A DNA stretch of 64,000 nucleotides from Colletes latitarsis (taxonomy: Eukaryota > Arthropoda > Insecta > Hymenoptera > Colletidae), in assembly GCF_051014445.1 (NCBI RefSeq), contig NW_027488368.1, forward strand, positions 27,564,001 through 27,628,000. Direction: 5' to 3'. Positions 11,201 to 23,106 of the stretch are shown piece by piece (position 1 is the first letter of the stretch; the number at the start of each line of letters is the position of its first letter). A program made the translations under genes and the position numbers. The notes under the pieces were generated by a model, which did no database searches, was not told the DNA's origin, and saw only the letters and a list, made by a program, of their open reading frames with translations.

Positions 11201-11400
11201 TGCCGCCCCGCCTCCTCCTCCAGGCCAACCTCAACCACTGCCGCGCGGCACAGGACTTGATGTCCCAAGTCCTCGCGGCGTGGGGGGTTGGCCTGGCGGT
11301 CGCCGCCGAGCCGTACCGCGTCCCTGATCACCCTCATTGGGTGGGCGACGCGGACGGCTTGGTGGCGACGGTATGGGGAGGGGGCGACGGGTCCCCGCCT
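11200..11400 (+). pseudogene. Copy C ORF2, N-terminal piece cut by copy D
   Basis: Encodes the start of the endonuclease ('NLNHCRAAQ', 'AAEPYRVPDH') and stops where the poly(T) of D begins. It continues at 13956 in degenerate type II sequence. Confidence 0.8.
11389..11400 (+). repeat. Target-site duplication of copy D, left
   Basis: GGGTCCCCGCCT here is repeated at 13956-13967 on the other side of D. It marks target-primed insertion of D into the ORF2 of C. Confidence 0.85.
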
Positions 11401-11423
11401 TTTTTTTTTTTTTTTCTTTTTTT

Positions 11424-11939
11424 GTCGTGGGGAAAATCTTCGAAAGACTCCCTCACACCTCCTTGGGGAGAGGTGGGAGGGGTGTGTGGGATTCCCCGCG
11501 CCCGTACAACGACAGGCGCGGGACCTACCCACCAAAAACCCCACGGTGACCCTTCGGCACGCTTTGGGAGGATACCGGGAATCGCTCGAAGCATTCTTCC
11601 GGTATCCTGCCCGTGCCCGCGCTTTCGCGCCCATCCCCCGGGGGGACATTCGGTCCCCCCAGTAGACACACTGCCTCATAGCGGCGGGACGGGGCCACTC
11701 CATCCCGCCGCTATCCGTCCCGGGGCCGCGTTTAGTGGCGGCTGCGAGCCCCAACTCGCAACCGCCCGCGACCCCGTTTCCACCCCTCGGCGGCCGGGCG
11801 TTCATGGCCGCACCAGACCGCCGAGGGTGCCTCCCCTTGCGTCGGACCGGTAGGGGGAGGCACTTCTACCCCCAACCGGTCCGACCCGGCGCCGCCTGGC
11901 GGGAGGAGGGTCCCCTCAGGACCCCCCTCCCAGCCTAGG
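11424..11939 (-). other. 3' UTR of copy D
   Basis: Type I 3' UTR with the same hairpin series as E. No gene. Confidence 0.75.
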
Positions 11940-13955
11940 TCATCCGCCACGCCGAGGCGGCCGCCCGTGACGCCTCGCGACCGGGCGACGACCTCGGGCC
12001 ACCGCACGAGCGCGAGCTTCAGCGCGCCGCTGAAGCTCGCGCTCCCTCCCCGCGGCCTCCTTCTGCAACATTACGTTCTCGCAGAAGGAGGCCACGGCCC
12101 TCCACTTCTCCTCGCTGCCGAGCATGGCGCGCACCACGCCCGGCAGCGAGACATCCCGCCCGACGACGCCGACCAGGACACGGCGCTCCCCCTCCCACGC
12201 GGGGCATACCTCCAGGGTATGATCCGCCGTGTCCTGCTCAGCGTCGCAGTGGCAGCAACGCGCCGTCGGCTCCTTCCCTATCCGGCACAGGTATCTTCCG
12301 AAGCTGCCATGCCCGGAAAATACCTGTGCCATCCGGTAGGTGAGGCTGCCATGGCCTCTGTCCAGCCACTCCTTCAGGGGTGGCCGAACCGCCCCGACAG
12401 TCCGGTGCCCCGCGGTTGGCAGAGCCAGCCGCTCCTGCCACGCGAGCAACACGGACTGCCGGGTCTGGCGCTTCAAATCGCCCCAAGCAGGTTCCTGCCC
12501 GCCCGGGACCGCCCCCACCCCCGCGCGACGGTCGACGCGGTGCCGGTACATCACCGCGTACGACCGCGCGAGCAGGTCCATGGGCGGCATCCCCGCTAGA
12601 ACCGTCGCCGCCTCATGTGACATGGTCCGATACCCGCGGACGACCCTGGGCGCCATGCGCCTCTGCACCCGACGCAGCATAGTCATGCTGCGCCGGGAGG
12701 CAGCCAGGTCGTCCGCCCAGACTGGGGCCCCGTATAGGGCCACCGACTGGACCATTGCCACATAGAGGCGACGAACTCGGCCCGCCGGGCCCCCCAGGTC
12801 GGGCAGGATCCGGCCCAGAGCCGCAACCATCCTTTCCAACCGGGGGACCAGGCAGCGGAAATGCTCCTCGAAACGCCAGTGGCTATCGAGGATCAGCCCT
12901 AGATACCTGATCTGGGGCTTCACCTCGATGTCAGCCCCACCCACCCGGATCAGAGGGGGTGGCCGATCCTGCCGAGGTGAATGAAACGCAATCACCTCGG
13001 TCTTATGGACCGCCACCGTCATCCCCATCCCCCTGATCCGGTCGACGACGCGTTGCGACCCCTCCTCCGCGCGACGCATGGCCCTCCCCCAGTGCGCCCC
13101 GTCGGCCAGCACCAGTGTGTCATCCGCATAACACACCGTGCTGACGCCGTCGGGGAGGCCGGCCCGCAACACCGAGTCGTACGCGATGTTCCACAGGAGT
13201 GGCCCGAGGACCGACCCCTGCGGAACACCGCAGTACACCTCCCTCCGCATATCACCATCCCGGCCCGGATACTCGATCCACCTGCCGCGGAGATAATCCC
13301 CGACGACCGCCCTCAGACAAGGGGGGACTCGATGATATTCGAGTCCCCTCCTTATCCCTTCCCAGGGGAGGGTGTTAAAGGCATTGGCAATATCCTTGGA
13401 TATTGCCAATGCCACCCCTCCCCGGGAGACGGCCGCCTCCGAGAGGGCCCTCACACGACCTATCGCGTCGATAGTCGATCGGCCCCCCCGGAAACCGAAT
13501 TGGCAGTCGGCCAGACCGGGATCACCCCGCGACAGGTGCTCGACGAGGCGGGCAGCAATCACACGCTCGAAGAGCTTGCCCACCTCGTCGAGGAGACAAA
13601 TGGGCCGGTATGCGGAGGGAGACTCCGCGGGCCGACCCTCCTTCCGGAGGAGGACCATCCTCGCCACCTTCCGACTGGGGGGGAATCGCCCGTCCCTCAG
13701 GCAGCGGTCGAACAACCGCCTGAGGTCGGCCCCAAGGACGCCCTGGGTCAAGACCCAAACCCGGCCGGGCACACCATCCGGACCCGGGGCCGTGTTACGA
13801 ACCCCGAGCCGTCTGATGGCCGCTGCCAGCTCCTCCTGCGTGACCCCCAGCTCGGCCGTCCACTCCACTGGGACAGCCGCCGCCGCCGGAGCACGCGGTC
13901 CCCTCTCCCCAATTGGGAAGAGTGTATTGACCACGTCCTCCAGCAGCCGGGGGTC
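11940..13955 (-). CDS. Copy D ORF2 fragment, RT to C-terminus (671 codons, no start)
   Basis: Open from codon ~390 ('DPRLLEDVVNTLFP') to the normal stop at 11940-11942. It retains the complete RT (RT block 'GRFPPS', YADD) and the CCHC motif. The endonuclease is missing, so it cannot be autonomous. Motif A reads 'ISKDIANAF' instead of 'ISLDIANAF', because the central TT of a 34-nt palindrome (13380-13413 on the plus strand) is AA in the sense strand. The open frame continues upstream into antisense sequence of C, which is chance. Confidence 0.8.
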   Translation of the reverse strand, partial: DPRLLEDVVNTLFPIGERGPRAPAAAAVPVEWTAELGVTQEELAAAIRRLGVRNTAPGPDGVPGRVWVLTQGVLGADLRRLFDRCLRDGRFPPSRKVARMVLLRKEGRPAESPSAYRPICLLDEVGKLFERVIAARLVEHLSRGDPGLADCQFGFRGGRSTIDAIGRVRALSEAAVSRGGVALAISKDIANAFNTLPWEGIRRGLEYHRVPPCLRAVVGDYLRGRWIEYPGRDGDMRREVYCGVPQGSVLGPLLWNIAYDSVLRAGLPDGVSTVCYADDTLVLADGAHWGRAMRRAEEGSQRVVDRIRGMGMTVAVHKTEVIAFHSPRQDRPPPLIRVGGADIEVKPQIRYLGLILDSHWRFEEHFRCLVPRLERMVAALGRILPDLGGPAGRVRRLYVAMVQSVALYGAPVWADDLAASRRSMTMLRRVQRRMAPRVVRGYRTMSHEAATVLAGMPPMDLLARSYAVMYRHRVDRRAGVGAVPGGQEPAWGDLKRQTRQSVLLAWQERLALPTAGHRTVGAVRPPLKEWLDRGHGSLTYRMAQVFSGHGSFGRYLCRIGKEPTARCCHCDAEQDTADHTLEVCPAWEGERRVLVGVVGRDVSLPGVVRAMLGSEEKWRAVASFCENVMLQKEAAGRERELQRRAEARARAVARGRRPVARRHGRPPRRGG

Positions 13956-13967
13956 GGGTCCCCGCCT
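13956..13967 (+). repeat. Target-site duplication of copy D, right
   Basis: GGGTCCCCGCCT, matching 11389-11400. The ORF2 of C resumes here. Confidence 0.85.
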
Positions 13968-16879
13968 TTCTCCATCCTGGAGCGCGGTCGGGGCTTCGCC
14001 GCCGTGGACTGGGGAGGAGTCGCCGTGGTGGGGTGCTACATCTCGCCCCGCAGCGGCCACGCCGCGTTCAAGCAGTACCTGGCCGAGGTCGCGGCATGCG
14101 TGCAGCGCTTCGCGGCTAGGCCGGTGCTGCTCCTGTGGGACTTTAACGCCAAGTCAGTGGCGTGGGGATCCCCCAGGACCTCCGTTCGCGGTGGAATCCT
14201 GGGCGACTGGACGGCCGGGCTCGACCTTCGGTTACTGAACCGGGGGTCGGAGCACACGAGCGTGCGGCGATATGGGAGGTCCATCGTGGATGTTGGATTC
14301 GCGACCACCAACGCCGTGCGCATGGTGTCGGTATGGCAGGTGGTTGGGGGTGGGGGCAGAGACACTCTCGGACCACCGATATATTCGGATGGAGGTCTCT
14401 GCCCCCGAATGTACATCCCGATACCACCGGCTGTTTGGCGCCCCACCACGCCGCTGGGCGCTCTGGCGCCTGGACAAGGACGCTATGATGGCAGCTGCTC
14501 TCGCTGCAACTTGGCCGCAGGGTGCGGCAGAGTTGTCGAGCATAGAGGAGGACGTCGCCCGGCTCGGGGGATTAGTCGCAAATATTTGCGACGCGGCGAT
14601 GCCCCGGGTCGGGCGGGCTTCTGCTCGCCGGGCGGTGTACTGGTGGTCGGCCGCGATCGTAGAATTGCGCGTCGCGAGTGTGCGCGCCCGACGCCAGTAC
14701 ACCCGCGCGCGCTGTCATCTACGAAGAGACGATGGCGTGGCGTGAGCGAGGGCAGATGACCTGTATGAGTCATACCGTACGGCTCGGGTTGCTCTGCAGG
14801 TCGCCATCAAACGGGCCAAAACTCGGCCATGGAAGGAGCTCCTCCAGACCCTCGATGACGATCCTTGGGGGCGCCCCTATAAGGTGGTGCTAAATAATCT
14901 CCGCCCGTGGGCGGCCCCTGTCACCGAGGGTCTTCATCCCCGGCTGCTGGAGGTCGTGGTCAATACTCTCTTTCCAATTGGGGTAGGAGGATCACGTCCT
15001 CCGGCGGCGTCGGCTGTCCCAATTGAGTGGGCGGCCGAGCTGGGGGTCACGCGGGGGGAGCTGGCCACGGCCATCAAACGGCTCGTGGCGCGTAACACGG
15101 CCCCAGGGCCGGATGGTGTGCCTGGCCGAGTTTGAGTTTCGATCCAGGGCATCTTTGGGGCCGACCTCAGGCGGTTGTTTGACCGATGCCTGAGGGACGG
15201 GCGATTCTACGCTAGTTGGAAAGTGGCGTGGATGGTCCGCCTCCGGAAGGGGGGTCGGCCCGCAGGGTCTCGCACTGCCATACCGGCCCATCTGTCTCCT
15301 CGACGAGGTGGGCAAGCTCTTTGAGCGCGTGATTGGTGCCCTCCTCGTCGAGGACCTGTCGCGTGGTGCCCCCGGCCTGGCCGACTGCCAGTACGGTTTC
15401 CGGGAAGATCGATCGACAATCGACGCGATAGGTCGCGCCAGGGCCCTCTCGGAGTCGGCCGTTTCCCGGCGAGGGATGGCTTTGGCAGTATCGTTGGATA
15501 TTGCCAACGCCTTTAACACCCATCCCTGGGAAGGGATATGTAGGGGGCACGAAGATCATCGGGTCCCTCCTTTTCTCAGGGCAGTCGTCGGGGATTATCT
15601 CCGTGGCAGGTGGATCGAGTATCCGGGCCGGGATGGAGATATGCGGAGGGAGGTGTACTGCGGCGTTCCGCAGGGATCGGTCCTCGGGCCTCTCCTGTGG
15701 AACGTCGCGTACGATAAGTTGTTGCGGGCCGACCTCCCCGACGGCGTCAGCGCCGTGTGTTATGCTGATGACACACTGGTGCTGGCCATCGGGGCGCACT
15801 GGGGGAGGGCCAAACGTCTCGCGGAGGAGGGGGCGCAGCGCGTCGTCGGTCGGATCAGGGGGATGGGTATGACGGTGGTGGTCCATAAGACCGAGGTGAT
15901 AGCATTCCATTCACCTCGGCAGGATCCGCCACCGCCTCTGGTCCGGGTAGTTGTGGCTAATATCGACGTGAAACCCCAGATGAGGTATCTGGGGCCGATC
16001 CTCGATAGCCACTGGCGCTTCGAGGAGCATTTCCGTTGCCTGGTCCTCCGGTTGGAGGGGATGGCCGCGGCTTTAGGCCGAATCCTACCCAACCTGGGGG
16101 GCCCGGCTGGTAGAGTGCGCCGGCTCTATGTGGCATTGGTACAGTCGGTGGCCCATTACGGGGCCCCCGTCAGGGCGGACGACCTGGCGGCCTCCCAGCG
16201 CAGCATGACGATGCTGCGTCGGGTGCAGAGGCAGATGGCGTTGCGGGTCGTTCGCGGATACCAGACCGTGTCGCATGAGGCGGCGACGGTTCTTGCGGGG
16301 ATGCAGCTCATGGACCTCCACGCGCGGTCGCACGCGGTGCTGTATCGTCACCGCGTTGACCGTCGCGCGGGGATGGGAGCAATCCCGGGAGCGCAGGAAC
16401 CTGCTTGGGGCGATTGGAAGCGCCAGGCACGCCAGTTCATGATGATCGCGTGGCAGGAGAGGTTGGCTCTGCCAACCGCGGGGAACCGGACAGTCGGGGC
16501 CGTTCGGCCACTCCTGAGTGAGTGGCTGGACAGAAGCCATGGAAGCCTCACTTACCGGATGGCACAGGTGTTCTCCGGGCATGGCAGCTTCGGGAGATAC
16601 CAGTGCCGGATAGGGAAGGAGCCGACGGCGCGTTGCTGCCATTGTGACGCTAAGCAGGACACGGCTGAACACACCAACGAGGTGTGCCCTGCGTGGGAGG
16701 GGGAGCGCCATGTCCTGGTCGGCGTCATCGTGCGGGATGTCACGCTGCCGGGCATGTTGCGCGCCATGCTCGGCAGGGAGCGCGAGCTTCAGCGGCGTGC
16801 TGAGGCTCGCGCTCGTCTGGTGGCAGGAGGGCGGCGCCCCGGCGCCGGGCGTCGTGGGCGGCCACCGCGGCGTGGCTGA
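13956..16879 (+). pseudogene. Copy C ORF2, main part, multiple frameshifts and stops
   Basis: Endonuclease blocks are readable ('FSILERGRGF', 'DFNAKSVAWGS', 'SIVDVGFATTNAVRM'), then the frame shifts in the G-rich stretch near 14350. A linker piece is open at 14884-15135 and ends at a TGA replacing a Trp codon. From 15308 to 16879 a 523-codon frame carries RT motifs A to E ('SLDIANAFNTHPW', 'GVPQGSVLGPL', 'CYADDTLVLA'), with the CCHC region damaged ('CCHCDAKQDTAEHTNEVC'). A deletion near 16770 removes the 'SEEKWRAV' block. No complete product is possible. Confidence 0.82.
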
Positions 16880-17393
16880 TGACCCTAGCTGGGAGGGGGT
16901 TACATAAGGGAACCTCCTCCAGCCACGAGGCGCGGAGTCGGACCGAAGTGGGAGTGCTACCCTAATTCTGGTCCGGCGCATCGGAAGGCACCCTCGGTGG
17001 CATGGAGTGGCCACCAGCCACCAGCCGCCGAGGGGTAGAAATGGGGTCGCGGGCGATTGAGAGTTGGGGCCCGCAAACGCCACTGAACGCGGCCCCGAGA
17101 CGGATGGCGGCAGGACGGAGTGGCATCGTCCTGCCGCAATGGGATAGCGTCACAGCCGGTGGGACCCTTTTCTCCACCCGTGGATGGGCGCACAACGCAA
17201 GCACGAGGAGGATACCGGAAGTATGCTTCGAGCGATTCCCGGTATCCTCCCAAATCTTGCGGAAGGGTCACCGTGGGGTTTTTAGTGGGTAGGTCCCGCG
17301 CCCGTCATTCCATGGTCGCGTGGATTCCCACACACCTCCCGCCTCTCCCCAAAGAGGTGGAAGCGAGTCTTACGAAGATTTTCCCCACGGAAG
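16880..17393 (+). other. 3' UTR of copy C
   Basis: Diverged type II 3' UTR. The arm pair equivalent to 28777/28811 of E carries a compensatory G-C to A-T change (GGCAGGA with TCCTGCC). No gene. Confidence 0.65.
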
Positions 17394-17787
17394 AAAAAAG
17401 TTAGTACGCAAGCATTAAGCTAGTAAGCGAGGAGGATGCTAGTAAGCAAGCAGTAAGCTAGTAAGCAAGAAGTAAGCGAGTAAGCTAGCAGTAAGCTAGT
17501 AAGCATGAAGCAAGCTAGTAAGCGAGCAAGAAGCTATTAAGGAAGCAGCATGCCAGTGACCAAGCAGGAAGCTAGTAAGCATGCAGTGAGCCAGTAAGCG
17601 AGCAGCGAGCTAGTAAGCAAGCTGTAAGCTAGGAAGTAAACAGCAAGTTAGTATGCAAGCAGCAAGCTAGTAAGCGTGCAGTGAGCTAGTATTCAAGCAT
17701 TATGCTAGTAAACGAGCAGTAGGCTTGTAAGCATGCAGTAAGCTGGTACGGAGGCAGTAAGCTAGTAACCAAGCCGTAAGCTCGTAA

Positions 17788-18083
17788 ACAAGCAGTAAGC
17801 AACTAAGCAAACAGTGGGCATGTAAGCTAGCATCTGGCTAGTGAGAAAGATGCTATCTAGTAAGAAAGCAGCATTCTAGGAAGTAGTAAGCTAGTAAGCG
17901 AGGAGGTAGCTAGCAAGCCAGCAGTAAAATTGTAAGCAAGCAGTAAGCAACTAACCAAACAGTGGGCATGTAAGCTAGCATCTGGCTAGTGAGAAAGATG
18001 CTATCTAGTAAGAAAGCAGCATTCTAGGAAGTAGTAAGCTAGTAAGCGAGGAGGTAGCTAGCAAGCCAGCAGTAAAATTGTAA
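17788..18083 (+). repeat. ~148-bp tandem duplication within the satellite
   Basis: The segment with AGTGGGCATGTAAGCTAGC is repeated nearly unchanged, 148 bp later (17812 versus 17960). It is a local higher-order unit of about eight monomers. Confidence 0.85.
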
Positions 18084-20159
18084 GCAAGCAGTAAGCGTGT
18101 AAGCAAGAAGGAGGCTGGTCAGAAAGCAGTTATCTAGTAAGAAAGCTGTATGCTAATAAGCAAGCAAAATGATAGAAAGCAAGCACCAAGCTTGTAAGCA
18201 ACCAGCCTGCTAGTAAGCAAGCCGTAAGCTAGAAAGCAAAAGGCAATATAGTAAGCATGCAATAAGATAGAATGCAAGGAGCAGGCTAGAAGGAAGGCAG
18301 TTAGCTTGTAAGCATGCAGTAAGCTAGTAAACAAGCAGTGAGCTAGTAAGAAAGCAGTTGGCTATTGAGCATGCAGTAAACTAGTAAGCAAGCAGTAAGC
18401 TATAAAGTAAGCAGCAAGCTAGTGAGCAAGCAGCAAGCTAGTAAGCATGCAGTAAGCTAGTAAGCGGGCAGTGGGCTGGTAAGACAGCAGTTAACTATTG
18501 AGGAAGCAGTTAAATAGTAAGCAGCCAGTAAGCTTGTTAGCAAGCAGTAAGATGGTAAGAACACAGTTATCTAGGTAGCTCGTAATAAGCTAGTAAGCAA
18601 GTAGTAAGCCCGTAAGCAAGCAGCAGGTAAGCAAGCAAGCAGCAAGTGAGTAAGCTAGCAGTAAGCTAGTAAGCAAGCAGTGGGCTGGTAGGCTAGGCGG
18701 AAGCCAGTAAGAAAGCAGTATGATAGTGTGCAAGCAAGAAGCGAGTAAGCTAGCAGCAAACTGGCAAGCATGCTGTGAGCTAGTAGGCGAGGAGGAAGCT
18801 AGAAAGGAGGCAGTATGATAGTAAGCAAGCTGTAAGCTAGTAAGCAACCAGTAAGCCAGTAAGCAAGCAGTAACCTAGCAAGCAACCAGTAAGATAGTAC
18901 GCAAGCAATAAGCTGGTTAGCAAGCAGTAAGTTAGTAAGCTGGCAGTAAGCTAGTAAGCGTGCAGTAAGCTAGTAAAAAAGCCGTATGCAAGTACGCAAG
19001 CAATTAGCTAGTAAGCAAGCAGCAGGTTGGTAAGAAAGCATTTAGCTAGTAAGAAAGGAGTTCGCTGGTGAGCAAGCAGCACGCTGGTAAGCAAGCAGCA
19101 AGGTAGCAAGCAAGCAGTAAGCGAGTAAGCTAGCAGTAAGCTGGTATGCAACTAGTGAGCTAGTAAGCCAGCAGTAAACTGGTCGGAAAGCAGTAAGACT
19201 GTAACAAAGCAGTAAGCTAGTAAGCAGGCCGAGAGCTAGTAAGCGAGCAGGAATCTAGAAAGGAAGCAGTATGCTAGTAAATAAGCAGTAAGCTAGTAAG
19301 AAACGAGCAAGCTTTCAAGCAAGCAGCAGGCTAGAAAGGAAGCAATTAGCTAGTAAGCAAGCAGTAAGAAAATAAGTAAGCAGTGAGCCAGTAAGCAAGC
19401 AGTAAGGTAGTAAGCAAGCAGTAGGCTAGAAACCAAGGAGCAGGCTAGTAAGAAAGCAGTATGCTAGTAAGCAAGCAGTATGCTAGAAAGCAAGCAGCAA
19501 GCTAGTAAGCAAGCTGTAAGCTAGAAGGCAAGCAGCAGGTTAGTAAGAGAGCAGTTAGCTAGTAAGAAAGCAGTAGGCTAGTGAGCAAGCTTCAAGCTAG
19601 TATTCAAGCAGTAGGCTAGTAAGCATGCATTGAGCTAGCGAGCAAGCTGTGCGCTATGTAAGCAAGCAGGGAGCTAGTAAGAAAGCAGCATGCCAGTAAG
19701 CGAGCAGGAAGCTAGTACGGAAGCAGCATGCCAGTAAGCTAGCAAGGAAGCAGTAGGCTAGTAGCAAAGCAGTATGTTGGTAACAAATCAGTAAGCTAGT
19801 AAGCAAGTAGTAAGCTGGTAAGAAAGCTGTTAGCTAGTAAGCAAGCAATAAGCGAATAAGCTAGCAGTAAGCTCGTAGGCAAGCAGTAAGCTAGTATGCA
19901 AGCAGTAAGCTAGAAACAAGCAGCAAGCTTCTAAGCAAGCAGTAAGATGGACAACAAGCAGCAGGGTAGCAAGAAAGCATGTAGCTAGTAAGCAAGCAGT
20001 AAGGTAGTGAGCAAGTAGAAAGCTAGTAAGCAAGCAGGAAGTCCGTAAGGAAGCAGTATGCTTGAAAACAAGCAGCAAGCAAGTAAGCGTGCAGTAAGCT
20101 AGAAACCAAGCAGCAAGCTAGCAAGTAAGCAGTTAGCTATTGGGCATGCAGTAAATTAG

Positions 20160-21198
20160 TAAGCAACCAGTAAGGTAGTAAGCAAGCAACAGGCTAGTCA
20201 GAAAGCAGTTAGATAGTAGGAATGCAGTGTTCTAGTAGGGAAGCAGCATGCTAGTAAGCAAGCAGTGAGCTAGTAAACAAGCAGTGAGGTAGTAAGTGAG
20301 CAGCGGGGTAGTAAGGAAGCAGTTAGCTATTCAGCAAGCTGTAAGCTAGTAAGCAAGCAGTAAGATGCTAAGCATGCAGTGAGGTAGTATGCGAGCTGGG
20401 CGATAGTATGGAAGCAGACTGCTAGTAAGCAATGAGTGAGCTAGTGAGCAACAGGTAAGCTAGTAAGCAAGCGGCAGGCTAGAAAGCAAGCAGCAGGCTA
20501 GTAAGGAAGCAATTAGCTAGTAAGGAACCAATGTGCTAGTAAGCAAGCAGTAAGCTAGAAAGCCAGCATCAGGCTTGAAAAAAAGCAGTTACCTATAAAG
20601 CAAGTTGTATGGTTGTAAGATAGCAGTATGATAGTAAGCATGTAGTAAGCTAGTAAGCAACCAGCAATGTAGCAAGCAAGAAGTAGGCTAGAAAGCATGC
20701 AGCAGGATAGTAAGAAAGCATTTAGCTTTTAACCAAGCAGTAAGCTAGTTACAAAGCAGTAGGTTACTAACAAGCAGTAGGCTAGTAAGCAAGCAGGGAG
20801 CTCGTAAGGAAGTAGTATTCTAGTAAGGAAGCAGTAAGCTAGAAAGCAAGCAGTAAGATAGTAAGCAAGCAGTGTGCTATTAAGCAAGCAGGGAGCTCGT
20901 AGGGAAGCAGTATGCTAGTAACTAAGCAGTAAGCTAGTAAGCAAGCTGTAAGATAGTCAGCAAGCAGTGAGCTATTAAGCTAGCAGGGAGCTCGTGAGGT
21001 AGCAGTATGATAGTATGAAAGCAGTAAGCTAGTAGGCAACCAGTAGGGTAGTAAGCAAGCATCAGGCTAGTCAGAAAGCAGTTAGATAGTAGGAATGCAG
21101 TGTTCTAGTAGGGAAGCAGCATGCTAGTAAGCAAGCAGTGAGCTAGCAAACAAGCAGTGTGATAGTAAGTAAGCAGCGGGGTAGTAAGGAAGCAGTGT
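20160..21198 (+). repeat. Duplicated satellite segment, 873-bp spacing
   Basis: About 165 bp at 20160-20325 recurs at 21033-21198 with few changes (shared AGGAATGCAGTGTTCTAGTA). The spacing is close to 46 monomers. Confidence 0.75.
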
Positions 21199-23094
21199 TC
21201 TAGTAAGCGAGCGGTAAGTTAGTAAGCATGCAGTGAGCAGTAAGCGAGATGGAAGGTAGTAAGGAGGCAGCATGCAAGTAGGCAAGCAGTAAGCTAGTAA
21301 GCAAGCTGTAAGCTAGTATGCAAGCAGCAGGATAGCAAGCATGGAGCAGGCTAGTAATATAGCAGCAAGCTAGTAAGCAAGCAGCAGGATAGCAAGATAG
21401 CAGTTAGCTATCGAGCACGCAGTAAACTAGTAACCAAGCAGTAAGCGAGTAAGCAAACAGTAAGCTTGTAAGCAAGCAACAAGCTGGTATGAAACTAGTT
21501 AGCTAGTAAGGAAGTAGTAGGCAAGTAAGCAAACAACAAGCTAGTGAGCAAGCAGTGAGGTAGTAAGCGAGGAGGAACCTAGTAAGGAAGCAGTATGCTA
21601 GTCAGCAAGCAGACAGCTGGAACGAAAGCAGCTAGCAAATAAGCAAGTAGTAAGCTGGTAAGCAAGAAGTGCGCTAGTAAGCTGGCACGAAGCTAGTAAG
21701 GTAGCAGAATGCTAGTATGCAAGCAGTAAGTTAGTAAGGAAGCAGTGAGCTGGTAAGCGAGAAGGGAGATAGAAAGGAAGCAGTATGCTTGTAAGCGAGC
21801 AGCAAGGTAGTAAGCAAGCATTAAGCGAGTAAGCTGACAGTAAACACGTAAGCAGACAGTAAGCTAGTAAGCAAGCAGTGAGCTATTAGGCGACGAGGAA
21901 GATAGTAAGGTAGCAGTCGACTAGTATGCAAGCAGTAAGCTGGCAAGGAAGCAGTATGCTAGTATGCAGACAGTAAGCTAGAAAGCCAGCAGCTAGCTAG
22001 AAAGCAAGCAGTAAGCGAGTAAGGTAGGAGTAAGCTAGTAAGCAAGTAGTAATCTTGTAAGCAAGCAGGAAGCTAGTAAGGAAGCAGTAAGCTAGAAAGC
22101 AAGCTGTTAGCTAGAAAGCATGCAGCAAGCTTGTAAGCAAGCATTAAGCTAGAAAGCAAGCTGTAAGCAAGAAAGCAAGCAGTGAGCTAATAAGCGAGCA
22201 TGGAGCTAGCATGGAAGCTGTATGCTAGTAAGCAGGCAGTATGCTAGTAAGCAAGCAGTAAGCTAGAAAGCAGGCTGTCAGCTAGAACGCATGCAGCAAG
22301 CTAGCAAGCAAGCTGTATACTAGTAAACAAGCAGTAAGCAAGGTAGCAAGCAGTAGGCTAGAAAGCAAGCGGTAAGCTAGCAAGCAACAAGTAAGCTAGT
22401 AAGCATGCTGTATGATAGTTAGCAAGCATCGGGCTAGACAGAAAGCTGTTAACTAGAGGGAAGGCAGTATGCTAGTAAGGAAGCAGATAGCTACAAAGCG
22501 GGCAACAAGCTAGTAAGCTACCAGGTAAGCTAGGAAGCAAGCAGTGAGCTAGTGAGCGAGTGGGAATCCAGTAAGGAAGCAGGACGCTAGTTAGCAAGCA
22601 GTAAGCTGGAAAGCAAGCAGTGAGAAGGTAAGCAAGGAGTAAGCTAGTTAACAAGCAGTAAGCTCGTATGCAAGCTGTGAGCAATCAAGCGAGCATGAAG
22701 CTTGTAAGGAAGCAGCATGCAAGTAAGCAAGCACTAAGCTAGAAAGCAAACAGCGAGTTAGTAAGCAAGCAGGAAGATAGTAAGGAAGCACTAAGCTAGA
22801 AAACAAGCAGCTGGCTGGTATGCAAGCGGTAAGCAAATAAGCTAGCAGTAAGCTTGGATGCCAGCTGTAATCTAGAAAGCAAGGGGCAGGCTAGTAAGAA
22901 AGCAATTTGATAGTTAGCAAGCCCTGAGCTAGTAAGCAAGCAGTAGCCTAGTAAGTTACCGGTAAGCTAGTAAGCAAGCAGCAGGCTTGTAAGATAGCAG
23001 TTAGATAGTAAGAAAGCTGTAGGCTAGTGAGCATGCAGCAAGCTGGTAAGCATGCAATAAGCTAGAAAGCAAACAGCTAGCTAGTAAGAAAGCA

Positions 23095-23106
23095 GTATGC
23101 CACTAA
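23095..23106 (+). repeat. Target-site duplication of copy E, left
   Basis: GTATGCCACTAA, repeated exactly at 29106-29117 after the poly(A) of E. Confidence 0.95.

Larger units (their letters stand above)
8938..11400 (+). mobile_element. Copy C, left part (type I 5' half)
   Basis: Starts with CCCTCAGGGG directly after satellite and includes the complete 5' UTR, ORF1 and the first ~200 nt of ORF2. It is interrupted at 11400 by antisense copy D and resumes at 13956. This half is almost identical to young copies A and E, whereas the right half is degenerate type II. C is therefore a mosaic produced by gene conversion, template switching or misassembly. Confidence 0.85.
11401..13955 (-). mobile_element. 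Copy D, type I, 5'-truncated, antisense inside copy C
   Basis: The poly(A) appears as T15-C-T7 at 11401-11423, followed inward by the 3' UTR and the C-terminal two thirds of ORF2. The 5' truncation is at ORF2 codon ~390 (13955). A 12-bp target duplication flanks it. Its sequence is close to A, E and K, so the insertion is young. Confidence 0.92.
13956..17399 (+). mobile_element. Copy C, right part (type II, degenerate)
   Basis: Continues C after insertion D: the rest of ORF2, the 3' UTR and a short A run (17394-17399). The 3' flank GTTAGTACGC resembles the 5' flank GTTTGTAAGC (8 of 10), which could be an eroded target duplication. Divergence from the nearly perfect left half points to a composite origin. 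Confidence 0.82.
17400..23106 (+). repeat. 19-bp minisatellite block 2 (5.7 kb)
   Basis: Long array of the 19-bp unit, all in the same orientation, with frequent point changes and indels. It contains larger internal duplications: about 148 bp (17788-18083) and an ~165-bp segment repeated 873 bp apart (20160-20325 and 21033-21198). Apparent leucine-rich frames on the minus strand follow from the 19-bp period and are not genes. Confidence 0.95.

Noticed and set aside
18134..22836. Leucine/alanine/tyrosine-rich frames on the minus strand of the satellite (for example 18590-18847, 22472-22684)
   Set aside because: The 19-bp unit is not a multiple of three, so a rare stop-free run cycles all three frames and gives a repeated 'LLAYCLLTS' pattern. 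No start context or conserved domain.
17400..23106. CRISPR-like array
   Set aside because: Repeats are directly contiguous with no unique spacers, the unit is only 19 bp and degenerate, and the setting is eukaryotic.
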